Assembly: GCA_009922405.1 (NCBI GenBank)
Contig: RFVZ01000013.1
Coordinates: 1-20,221 of the forward strand
Length of the DNA: 20,221 bases
From: Betaproteobacteria bacterium
GTDB lineage: Bacteria > Pseudomonadota > Gammaproteobacteria > Burkholderiales > Burkholderiaceae_E
Direction: 5' to 3'
In this document: positions 6,899 to 13,622 of the stretch, in pieces
Numbering within the stretch: the first letter of the stretch is position 1
Layout of the letters: every line of letters begins with the position of its first letter
Position numbers and translations under genes: made by a program
The notes under the pieces: generated by a model
What the model saw: only the letters and a program-made list of their open reading frames with translations
What the model was told of the DNA's origin: nothing
Databases searched by the model: none

Positions 6899-8221
6899 CT
6901 AGGGTCGATCCGAAATCACGTCTGCAACCGTTAAGAACGACCCCAAGACGAGAATTCTATCATCCGGTCCTGCCCGCAGTCGGGCCGCGCTCAACCCCTC
7001 ACGCGGACTGGGTTGAGCTTCGATACTTCGATCGGAACCGGCACTGACGCCCACCGCTTGGAGGCGCTCGGTCAACCATTCCGCACTGGCACCTCGGGGC
7101 CCCGGAAGGTCGACGGGTATCCAGTGATCGACCCGGCTCGCCAAAGCGCGGATTACGCCATCGACGTCCTTGTCCTTCAACATCCCAAACACAGCCCAGG
7201 TGAACGGGTGGTATCCCATCTGGTCGAGATTGGCCGCCAGATGTGCCGCCGCATGGGGGTTATGGCCAACGTCAAGCACGACAGTCGGACGCCCGGGCAG
7301 CACCTGGAATCGCCCGGGCAGTTCAACACAGGCCAGGCCCTCACGAATGGCCTGAACCGGAACCGGCAAGCGATCGCGCAGTGATTCGAGGGCGGCCAGA
7401 GCTGCCGACGCATTGATTAACTGATTGGCACCGCGCAGCGCCGGATAAGCAAGGCTATTACGCCGCAAGACCCGCCCACCATAGCCCCACTGCTGACGAT
7501 CGCCGGCATAGTTGAAATCCTGGCCGAACTGCCAGAGATCGGCGCCGATCTGACGCGCATAGTCAATCACGGACTTTGGCGGAACCGGATCCGCCACGAT
7601 CGCCGGCCGCCCGCTACGAAAAACAGCGGCCTTTTCGAATCCAATCGACTCTCGATCTGGCCCAAGAAGCGCCGCATGATCAATATCAACGCAAGTCACG
7701 ATCGCACAATCTGCGTCGACCCAGTTGACCGCATCTAAACGGCCTCCAAGACCCACCTCGAGAATTGCCACATCGAGTTCGGCCTGCTCAAAGAGCCGCA
7801 AAATCGCAAGGGTCGTGAATTCAAAGTAGGTCAGCGCAGTGCCATCCTGTGTGGCGAGCGCTGCGGCATCGACTGCTTCGAATTGCTCAACGAAGGACTC
7901 TGGTGACACCGAGACGCCATTGATCCGGGCGCGCTCCTCAAAACGCAGCAGATGGGGACTGGTATAGAGCCCCGTGCGGAACCCGGCAGCGCGAAGGATC
8001 GCCTCGAGCATGGCGCAGGTCGAGCCCTTTCCGTTGGTGCCCGCTACCGTGATCACGGTCGGCGCTGGCCGCCCAAGTCCCAAGGTCTCTGCGACCGCGG
8101 CAACGCGCTCGAGGCCGAGTCGGATCCTTGTCGGATCGAGCGCTTCGAGGCGCTGCAGCCAGGAAGCAAATTCTGACCCAGCCTCGGCCTCGGCCGCCCC
8201 CGAGGGGGTTAACTCAGACAA
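6899..8221 (-). CDS. folC: Bifunctional dihydrofolate synthase / folylpolyglutamate synthase
   Basis: A 440-residue cytoplasmic ligase of the Mur-ligase superfamily. It adds glutamate to dihydropteroate and then further glutamates to tetrahydrofolate, using ATP. The ATP-binding loop VAGTNGKGSTCAMLEAIL lies at about residues 59-76. The 'GLYTSPHLLRFEERARINGV' segment, the ILEVGLGGRLDAVN segment and a C-terminal LDVGHNPHAAAHLA motif complete the signature. The start used is TTG at 8221, which overlaps the accD stop by 8 bases. No ribosome-binding sequence or in-frame ATG is present nearby, so translation probably depends on ribosomes finishing accD. Family alignment begins near residue 17, so the exact start could lie slightly downstream. 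The order accD-folC-dedD-cvpA-purF matches the well-known proteobacterial cluster. Confidence 0.95.
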   Translation of the reverse strand: MSELTPSGAAEAEAGSEFASWLQRLEALDPTRIRLGLERVAAVAETLGLGRPAPTVITVAGTNGKGSTCAMLEAILRAAGFRTGLYTSPHLLRFEERARINGVSVSPESFVEQFEAVDAAALATQDGTALTYFEFTTLAILRLFEQAELDVAILEVGLGGRLDAVNWVDADCAIVTCVDIDHAALLGPDRESIGFEKAAVFRSGRPAIVADPVPPKSVIDYARQIGADLWQFGQDFNYAGDRQQWGYGGRVLRRNSLAYPALRGANQLINASAALAALESLRDRLPVPVQAIREGLACVELPGRFQVLPGRPTVVLDVGHNPHAAAHLAANLDQMGYHPFTWAVFGMLKDKDVDGVIRALASRVDHWIPVDLPGPRGASAEWLTERLQAVGVSAGSDRSIEAQPSPREGLSAARLRAGPDDRILVLGSFLTVADVISDRP

Positions 8222-9089
8222 CGGCGTCGCTAGGTTGGCGCATCAGGAGCGCGAGCAAACGCGCGACTTCCTCGCGCATCTCACGACGATCAACGATGGC
8301 GTCCACTGCCCCTTTCTCCAAGAGAAACTCAGCCCGCTGAAAGCCCTCTGGCAGCGTTTCACGGACGGTCTGTTCGATCACTCGCGGGCCGGCAAAACCA
8401 ATCAATGCCTTTGGTTCCGCAAGCACCACATCTCCCAGGAAGCAAAAACTCGCAGAAACGCCGCCCATTGTGGGATCGGTCAACACCGAGACGTATGGCA
8501 GTTTCGCTTCGGCCAACTGGGCCAGCGCGGCGGTGGTCTTGCTCATCTGCATAAGGGAAAGTAAACCCTCCTGCATGCGCGCACCACCGCTGGCCGAAAT
8601 CGAAACAAACGGAACTTTTTGATCGATTGCAGCGTGGACTCCACGCACAAAGCGCTCGCCGACCACTGAACCCATCGAGCCCCCCATGAAAGCGAACTCG
8701 AACGCTGCGGCGATCAAAGGAATGGTGTGAATCGCCCCACCCATGACCACTAGCGCGTCGGTCTCACCGGTCTCTTCCATCGCTTCCTGAAGACGATCCG
8801 GATATTTACGACTATCGCGAAATTTCAAAGCATCGACTGGGACCACTTCCTGTCCGATCTCGAAGCGTCCCTCGGCATCCAGCAGTCCATCGAGGCGCGC
8901 CCGCGCCGAGATCCGCAAATGGTGACTGCACTTGGGACAAACCGACTGGTTTGCTTCGAGGTCGGTTCGGTAAAGAGTCGCGTCGCACGATGGACACTTG
9001 ATCCATAGCCCTTCCGGCACGGACCGCCGATGCCCATCAACAGGTGCACGATTGATTCGGGGAGGTAAAAGCTTTTCGATCCAACTCAT
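8214..9089 (-). CDS. accD: Acetyl-CoA carboxylase carboxyltransferase subunit beta
   Basis: A 291-residue subunit that, with AccA, transfers carboxyl from biotin to acetyl-CoA to give malonyl-CoA, the first step of fatty-acid synthesis. The N-terminal zinc ribbon is intact, with Cys32, Cys35, Cys51 and Cys54 (CPSC and CPKC pairs). The carboxyltransferase core follows: GRFEIGQEVVPVDALKFRD (about 77-95), 'VVMGGAIHTIPLIAAAFEFA' (114-133), SASGGARMQEGLLSLMQM (about 164-181) and DPTMGGVSASFCFLGDVV. Length is normal. A strong GAGGAG lies 6 bases before the ATG, and this site shares bases with the trpA stop codon. Location directly after trpA is the usual betaproteobacterial arrangement. Confidence 0.97.
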   Translation of the reverse strand: MSWIEKLLPPRINRAPVDGHRRSVPEGLWIKCPSCDATLYRTDLEANQSVCPKCSHHLRISARARLDGLLDAEGRFEIGQEVVPVDALKFRDSRKYPDRLQEAMEETGETDALVVMGGAIHTIPLIAAAFEFAFMGGSMGSVVGERFVRGVHAAIDQKVPFVSISASGGARMQEGLLSLMQMSKTTAALAQLAEAKLPYVSVLTDPTMGGVSASFCFLGDVVLAEPKALIGFAGPRVIEQTVRETLPEGFQRAEFLLEKGAVDAIVDRREMREEVARLLALLMRQPSDAVV

Positions 9090-9099
9090 CGCGGACTCC

Positions 9100-9939
9100 T
9101 CAATGCGTGTCGATGGCCTGGCGAATCGTGCTCAGGAACTGCGTCACCCGAGCCGGTGCGTGCGCCACCGGACCGTCTTCAATGATTTGAATTAACTTAG
9201 ATCCAATAACGATCGCATCGGCGCGGGCGGCAATCGCCTTGGCCGTTGCCGCATCTCGAATCCCGAAACCAACCCCCACCGGCAAACCGGTGACGGCCTG
9301 AATCTGTTCCACTCGGGCAAGGACCGCATCGAGATCGATCAGCGCAGCCCCAGTTACACCATTCAGGGACACGTAATACACATAGCCCGAAGCCGCTTTC
9401 GCAACCGCAGCGATTCGATCGGGCGTCGATGTGGGGGCGAGCAAAAAAATCGGGGCAATGCCGTGCGTCCGCCAGACTGGGACGAGTTCATCGGCCTCTT
9501 CGGGCGGAAGATCAACCACCAAGACACCATCCACCCCGGCGGCCTCGGCAGCCTTCGCGAAGGCTTGAGTACCCATCCGCTCGATTGGATTCAGATAACC
9601 CATCAAGACTACTGGGGTCTGCGAATCGGTCTGCCGAAAGCGCGTCACGGCAGCCAACACATCGCGCAGTCGGGTGCCATTGGCCAGAGCGGCCTCGGTC
9701 GCCCGCTGAATCACCGGCCCATCGGCCATCGGGTCTGAAAAAGGCACGCCGAGCTCGATGATATCGGCGCCCCCGTCGACCATCGCATGCATGGTCGCAA
9801 GGGTCGAATCATGCGTCGGGTGTCCAGCCACCGCGTAAGGGATCAGTGCCCGCTTACCAGCCGCACGCAGCTGACGAAAGCGTTCCGAAATCCGGTGGGT
9901 CGCGTTGGGACTGGGGATGGGAATGGTTTGATCGGTCAT
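9100..9939 (-). CDS. trpA: Tryptophan synthase alpha subunit
   Basis: A 279-residue TIM-barrel enzyme that cleaves indole-3-glycerol phosphate to indole and glyceraldehyde-3-phosphate. The indole passes through a tunnel to TrpB. The signature IELGVPFSDPMADGPVIQ lies at residues 61-78, giving catalytic residues Glu62 and Asp73, equivalent to Glu49 and Asp60 of the Salmonella enzyme. VDGVLVVDLPPEEADEL and the phosphate-binding GVGFGIRD segment are also present. A short N-terminal extension of about 13 residues relative to Salmonella is visible. The start ATG overlaps the trpB stop by four bases (ATGA), a classical translational coupling that keeps the two subunits in equal amounts. Confidence 0.97.
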   Translation of the reverse strand: MTDQTIPIPSPNATHRISERFRQLRAAGKRALIPYAVAGHPTHDSTLATMHAMVDGGADIIELGVPFSDPMADGPVIQRATEAALANGTRLRDVLAAVTRFRQTDSQTPVVLMGYLNPIERMGTQAFAKAAEAAGVDGVLVVDLPPEEADELVPVWRTHGIAPIFLLAPTSTPDRIAAVAKAASGYVYYVSLNGVTGAALIDLDAVLARVEQIQAVTGLPVGVGFGIRDAATAKAIAARADAIVIGSKLIQIIEDGPVAHAPARVTQFLSTIRQAIDTH

Positions 9940-11135
9940 AGGGCCATCCCCGATACCGAGGCAACGGTATGCATGTCCTTGTCGCCACGCCCCGAGAGAT
10001 TGACCAGGATCAAGGCATCACTGGGCATGGTCGGCGCCAACTGAGTAGCGTATGCAATGGCATGCGCCGTTTCAAGTGCTGGAATGATGCCTTCGATCTG
10101 ACAACATTCATGAAAGGCCTTCAATGCATCGGCGTCCGTCACAGCGACGTACTCCGCCCGCCCGCTGTCCTTGAGCCACGAGTGCTCAGGGCCCACTCCT
10201 GGGTAATCAAGTCCGGCCGACACACTATGCGTATCCAGAATCTGGCCATCCTCGTCCTGCAGCAGATAGGTTCGGTTGCCATGCAAAACGCCCGGCGTCC
10301 CCGCGGAAAGCGAGGCTGAATGGCGGCCAGTCTCGACCCCCTCCCCTGCAGCCTCGACGCCGACCAGACGCACACCTGGGACATCAATGTACGGATGCAT
10401 GATCCCGATCGCATTCGATCCGCCCCCGACGCAAGCGACCACCACATCAGGCTGGCGCCCGAAGCGCTCCGGCATTTGGGTCAGACACTCACGCCCAATC
10501 ACCGATTGAAAATCGCGGACCATCATCGGATAGGGGTGTGGACCGGCGACCGTACCGATAATGTAGAAGGTATCTTCGACGTTCGTGACCCAATCGCGCA
10601 TCGCCTCGTTGAGCGCGTCTTTAAGTGTCTTGCTGCCGCTTTCGACTGGCACGACAGTGGCCCCGAGCAGCTTCATCCGGTAAACATTGGCCGCCTGCCG
10701 CGCAACGTCCGTCGAGCCCATATAGACGACACAACGCATGCCATAGCGGGCCGCAATGGTGGCCGTCGCCACCCCGTGCTGGCCAGCGCCCGTCTCGGCA
10801 ATCACCCGCGGCTTGCCCATCCGGCGTGCCAGCATAGCCTGCCCGATCGTATTGTTGACCTTGTGCGCACCGGTGTGATTAAGGTCCTCGCGTTTGAACA
10901 AGATCTGCGCGCCGCCGAGTTGTTCAGACCATCGCTTGGCGTGATACAGCGGACTGGGACGACCTACAAAGTGCGCAAGCTCGTGATGAAACTCTGCAAC
11001 AAACTCCGGGTCGTCCTTGTAGCGGGCATATGCCGCCCGCAACTCGTCCAGTGCATGAGTCAGGGTCTCGGAAACGAAGCTGCCACCGTAGGGGCCAAAA
11101 TGCCCGAGTGCATCGGGAAAGTCATAAAGTTTCAT
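9936..11135 (-). CDS. trpB: Tryptophan synthase beta subunit
   Basis: A 399-residue PLP enzyme that condenses indole with serine to give tryptophan. It is a normal-length TrpB1-type subunit that pairs with TrpA. It begins with 'YDFPDALGHFGPYGGSFVSE' (4-23). The cofactor lysine is Lys92 in 'REDLNHTGAHKVNNTIGQA', equivalent to Lys87 in Salmonella. AETGAGQHGVATATIAARYG contains the catalytic glutamate, and VACVGGGSNAIG is the PLP phosphate loop. The C-terminal LVNLSGRGDKDMHTV is standard. It starts 10 bases after trpF and overlaps trpA. No tryptophan-rich leader or attenuator is visible before trpF or trpB, so control by attenuation at this site is unlikely. trpE, trpG, trpD and trpC are absent, as expected for the split trp genes of betaproteobacteria. 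Confidence 0.98.
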   Translation of the reverse strand: MKLYDFPDALGHFGPYGGSFVSETLTHALDELRAAYARYKDDPEFVAEFHHELAHFVGRPSPLYHAKRWSEQLGGAQILFKREDLNHTGAHKVNNTIGQAMLARRMGKPRVIAETGAGQHGVATATIAARYGMRCVVYMGSTDVARQAANVYRMKLLGATVVPVESGSKTLKDALNEAMRDWVTNVEDTFYIIGTVAGPHPYPMMVRDFQSVIGRECLTQMPERFGRQPDVVVACVGGGSNAIGIMHPYIDVPGVRLVGVEAAGEGVETGRHSASLSAGTPGVLHGNRTYLLQDEDGQILDTHSVSAGLDYPGVGPEHSWLKDSGRAEYVAVTDADALKAFHECCQIEGIIPALETAHAIAYATQLAPTMPSDALILVNLSGRGDKDMHTVASVSGMAL

Positions 11136-11145
11136 AGTTCACACA

Positions 11146-11847
11146 TCAATCGTCACTTAAAGCAATTTGCTGCGACCCCAAGGGTACCGCGCAATCTGCC
11201 GCACAATCTGCAGCACGCACCTGGGACATAAAGTCCTGCATTCGCGACTCTGATTTCCGGCGCGGCGCGCCCTCGACCTGAATTCCACTGGAAACGTCGA
11301 CCCAATCCGGGCGCACCTTGCCAATCGCATCGCGCACGTTCCCCGCGTTTAAACCGCCAGAAAGAATCCGTGCTGGCCCGAAACCTTTGGCCGCCGACTC
11401 TGAATCGACCCTCACCCAGTTCCAATCGAACGAGTGACCGCTCCCACCATAGGAATCGGAGAAGGCATCCAGAACCAGTGCCTCGGCCTGTGGATACTGG
11501 TCGAGGGCGTGTGCCAAATCATCCGCAGAACGCATCCGAACCGCTCGCCACCAGGGGATTGGCGACAGGCCGCATTCTTGGGGTGCTTCATCGCCATGAA
11601 ATTGAACGACGTCAAGGCCGATGCCACTCACCGCATCCGCGACCTCCGGGGGACTTGCATTCACCACCAGGCCCACCGCCAGCACCCAACTGGGCAGCCG
11701 ACGCCGTAACGCGGCCGCCTGTTCAACAGTCAGCGCCCTCGGACTGCGAGGCCACAACACAAAACCGATCGCATCGACGCCCAGACGAACTGCGCAGTCA
11801 AGATCGGCTGACTCGACCAATCCACAAAACTTCACACGCGTGCGCAC
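11146..11847 (-). CDS. trpF: Phosphoribosylanthranilate isomerase
   Basis: A TIM-barrel enzyme that isomerises N-(5-phosphoribosyl)anthranilate to the carboxyphenylamino-deoxyribulose phosphate in tryptophan synthesis. I place the start at GTG 11847, giving 233 residues beginning (M)RTRVKFCGLVE. The catalytic cysteine is in KFCG, and the catalytic aspartate is in the VLDAFSD segment (about residue 127). LSGGLNAGNV and 'WVDVSSGIQV' bind the phosphate near the end. An in-frame start at 11922 would add 25 residues and overlap truA by 62 bases; the ribosome site and family alignment argue against it. The tail after the VSSG motif is unusual. It contains the repeated AADCAADCA, coded by a 12-bp near-perfect tandem repeat, and is probably dispensable for the barrel. 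trpF follows truA by 13 bases. Confidence 0.95.
   Translation of the reverse strand: MRTRVKFCGLVESADLDCAVRLGVDAIGFVLWPRSPRALTVEQAAALRRRLPSWVLAVGLVVNASPPEVADAVSGIGLDVVQFHGDEAPQECGLSPIPWWRAVRMRSADDLAHALDQYPQAEALVLDAFSDSYGGSGHSFDWNWVRVDSESAAKGFGPARILSGGLNAGNVRDAIGKVRPDWVDVSSGIQVEGAPRRKSESRMQDFMSQVRAADCAADCAVPLGSQQIALSDD
11189..11212. repeat. 12-bp near-perfect tandem repeat in the 3' end of trpF
   Basis: Two adjacent 12-base units, 11189-11200 and 11201-11212, match at 10 of 12 positions. They encode the duplicated Ala-Asp-Cys-Ala units in the TrpF tail. The copy number keeps the reading frame, so change here would lengthen or shorten the tail without a frameshift. Confidence 0.6.
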
Positions 11848-11853
11848 CACACT

Positions 11854-11857
11854 CTCC
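11854..11857 (-). promoter_or_regulatory. Ribosome-binding site deciding the trpF start
   Basis: GGAG on the minus strand lies between the truA stop and two successive GTG codons (11850 and 11847). It is 3 bases from the first and 6 from the second, so the second is the better-placed start and gives the usual TrpF N-terminus. Confidence 0.65.
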
Positions 11858-11860
11858 AAG

Positions 11861-12643
11861 CTACCAAGGACCCAGGGCAGTCGCACCAGGGCGTGGCAAA
11901 GCATATTCCGGCGCATAGTCAACCCCGACCAAGGTCAGACCACAAGCGGGGAAGGTTCGAGCCGAAAGACGCCGATCGCGAAGGCTCAGCAACTCATCGA
12001 TCCAGGCGGGAGATCGACGCCCCAAACCAACCTCGACCAGTGCACCGACAAGGTTACGGACCATGTGGTGCAGGAACGCATTCGCCCGAATCGAGATGGC
12101 GAGAAAGGCATCTCGCTCAGCGATCGTTAAGTCATAGACCTGGCGCACCGGTGTCGCAGCCTGACAAGCCGCTGCCCGAAACGCAGAGAAATCATGCTCT
12201 CCGACCAGACGCGCAGCCGCAGATCTCATCAACTCAAGGTCGAGAGGCCGAAAGACCCAGGCCGCCTGCGAACGCCACAAGGGCTGACGAACCGGCGAGC
12301 GCAGAATCAGATAGCGATAACTGCGCGCCCGAGCCGAGTAGCGGGCATGGAAATGCGGCTCGACGACTCGCGCCCATTGCACCGCAATTTCACCGGGCAA
12401 ATGCGCGTTCGCCCCCCGCACCCAGGCCGTCAGCGGGCGATCGACCGTCGTCTCAAAATGCACGACCTGGGCGGTCGCATGGACGCCAGCATCGGTTCGA
12501 CCCGCACAAATGGTCGCCACCGGGTGACCTGAAACCTCAGCTAACGCGGACTGAAGAAAATCTTGTACCGCGCCACCACCGGGCTGCGTTTGCCAGCCCT
12601 GGTAGGGCGAACCGTCGTAGGCAAGGCCGAGTGCGATTTTCAT
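11861..12643 (-). CDS. truA: tRNA pseudouridine(38-40) synthase
   Basis: A 260-residue RNA-modifying enzyme that converts uridines 38-40 in the anticodon stem-loop of many tRNAs to pseudouridine. The N-terminal KIALGLAYDGSPYQGWQTQ and the catalytic motif AGRTDAGVHATAQVVHF (about 47-63, nucleophile Asp51) are diagnostic. FLHHMVRNLVGALVEVGLGR, the second conserved block, lies near residues 190-209. Length is normal. The ATG overlaps the stop of the fimV-like gene by four bases (ATGA), suggesting coupled translation. Placement of truA between fimV and trpF is a known betaproteobacterial arrangement; a tRNA-modification gene next to tryptophan genes is also frequent in other proteobacteria. Confidence 0.97.
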   Translation of the reverse strand: MKIALGLAYDGSPYQGWQTQPGGGAVQDFLQSALAEVSGHPVATICAGRTDAGVHATAQVVHFETTVDRPLTAWVRGANAHLPGEIAVQWARVVEPHFHARYSARARSYRYLILRSPVRQPLWRSQAAWVFRPLDLELMRSAAARLVGEHDFSAFRAAACQAATPVRQVYDLTIAERDAFLAISIRANAFLHHMVRNLVGALVEVGLGRRSPAWIDELLSLRDRRLSARTFPACGLTLVGVDYAPEYALPRPGATALGPW

Positions 12644-13566
12644 GCGCTCGGATCACGCACCCGCGGCGTCGCCGAGCCCAAACCGCTGAAGCCCGACAGA
12701 TCGGGCATCCGCTGCAGCACCTCGGCCTCAACGACCGAATTTGAGGCTGCCCGGACATGGGTCACATCGGTCACATCGGTCACATCGGTCACATCGGTGA
12801 ATTCCGCTGAGCGGCTAACAGCCTGGCCGCGTCCTCGCAGGGTCCAAAGCAAGCCAAATCCACCCAACAACGCGACCGTACCAGCGACGGCCAGCCCAGC
12901 TGGCGAAAAGACGCCCCGCGCAACCTGCCCCGCTGTGGTCGGCGCAGCGCTCGCGCTGGCCCCTCCGCCCAGCTTTCCCTTGACTTCGATCTTGGCCTCA
13001 GCCCTGGCCTCGGCCTTGGCCATATCGGTGCCGCTGGCGGGAGCAACCGCGAGAGATCCAGCGTTTGGCGCCGGCAATGGCTCACGCTGCGCCTCTAACT
13101 CGATCCGGAGAGCGGCCAACTCACGCTCTTTGCGTCGCAGGGCCTTTTGAAGTCCGGCAATGACTTGTTCTTCGGACGCTTGCGCGACCTGAGTCGTGTC
13201 GTTCGAACTCGAATCAGCCGAACGCGGCTTTGAGGCCAAGTATTCCGCGGTTTGATCAGCGAGCTCGAGGCGGGCCAATGCCGGATTGACAGCGGCAATC
13301 TCCGCAGCACTGGGCAGCCGCAACTCCGACCCGTCAAGTAGCTGATTCATTGACCCCGAGAATGCCTTTGGATTGGCCCGATAAATGGCGACCATCCGCT
13401 GCGCAACACTCGGCTTCTCGGCACCGGCCACGGTCTCCTGCAAAACCAACGCATTCGCAATCGCCGCCAGGGATTCACCGGGACGCACCCGATAAGTGCC
13501 TTCGGGCGCCTGTGCCACGGCCCTGCTCAGCATCGCCGCAAGCAAGATTGCAAAAATGAATTTCAT
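12640..13566 (-). CDS. FimV/HubP-like polar membrane protein, short form
   Basis: A 308-residue protein beginning at the ATG 13566; an in-frame GTG at 13572 is the alternative. It has a signal-like N-terminus (MKFIFAILLAAMLSRAVAQA) and then a periplasmic FimV-type LysM-like domain. That domain runs from YRVRPGESLAAIA to 'MVAIYRANPKAFSGSMNQLL' and DGSELRLPS (about residues 25-86). A charged probable coiled coil (about 130-162), an Ala/Lys-rich linker and one membrane helix (about 224-244, then LRGRG) follow, with a cytoplasmic tail of about 63 residues. FimV/HubP proteins bind peptidoglycan and organise the cell pole, type IV pili or twitching. They usually carry a long acidic cytoplasmic region with TPR repeats, reaching 700-1000 residues; that region is missing here. 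The tail contains four Thr-Asp-Val units from a 9-bp repeat. Position between asd and truA supports the identity. The gene is intact and coupled to truA. Confidence 0.8.
   Translation of the reverse strand: MKFIFAILLAAMLSRAVAQAPEGTYRVRPGESLAAIANALVLQETVAGAEKPSVAQRMVAIYRANPKAFSGSMNQLLDGSELRLPSAAEIAAVNPALARLELADQTAEYLASKPRSADSSSNDTTQVAQASEEQVIAGLQKALRRKERELAALRIELEAQREPLPAPNAGSLAVAPASGTDMAKAEARAEAKIEVKGKLGGGASASAAPTTAGQVARGVFSPAGLAVAGTVALLGGFGLLWTLRGRGQAVSRSAEFTDVTDVTDVTDVTHVRAASNSVVEAEVLQRMPDLSGFSGLGSATPRVRDPSA
12761..12796. repeat. Perfect 9-bp tandem repeat (four copies) in the fimV-like gene
   Basis: GTCACATCG is repeated exactly at 12761, 12770, 12779 and 12788. The repeat codes for four Thr-Asp-Val units on the minus strand, and a degenerate fifth unit reads Thr-His-Val. 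Because the unit is three codons, slippage would change tail length in frame and would not disturb truA, which overlaps the end of this gene. Confidence 0.95.
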
Positions 13567-13585
13567 GCCCACAAGGCTAGCACCA

Positions 13586-13601
13586 CGGTCCGGCCGGACC
13601 G
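13586..13601. repeat. 16-bp perfect palindrome between asd and the fimV-like gene
   Basis: CGGTCCGGCCGGACCG reads the same on both strands and lies about 20 bases before the fimV-like start, in the 56 bases separating it from asd. It has no loop and no following T-run on either strand, so it does not look like an intrinsic terminator. It could be an operator, a site for a symmetric binding protein, or an RNA processing or attenuating stem. Confidence 0.5.
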
Positions 13602-13622
13602 GTTACAAACAACCCGAAAAAT

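Noticed and set aside
10320..11231. A 303-codon open frame on the plus strand opposite trpB
   Set aside because: It is antisense to a fully conserved trpB and its translation has no recognisable motif; such frames arise from codon bias in GC-rich genes.
11848..11922. N-terminal extension of TrpF overlapping truA
   Set aside because: The family N-terminus begins at the GTG 11847, which has a ribosome site; the extension is the antiphase reading of the truA end.
12761..12796. CRISPR-like array
   Set aside because: Units are 9 bases with no spacers and lie inside a coding gene; this is a simple tandem repeat.
13586..13601. Intrinsic terminator after asd
   Set aside because: The palindrome has no loop and no T-run on either strand, and the next gene follows closely on the same strand.
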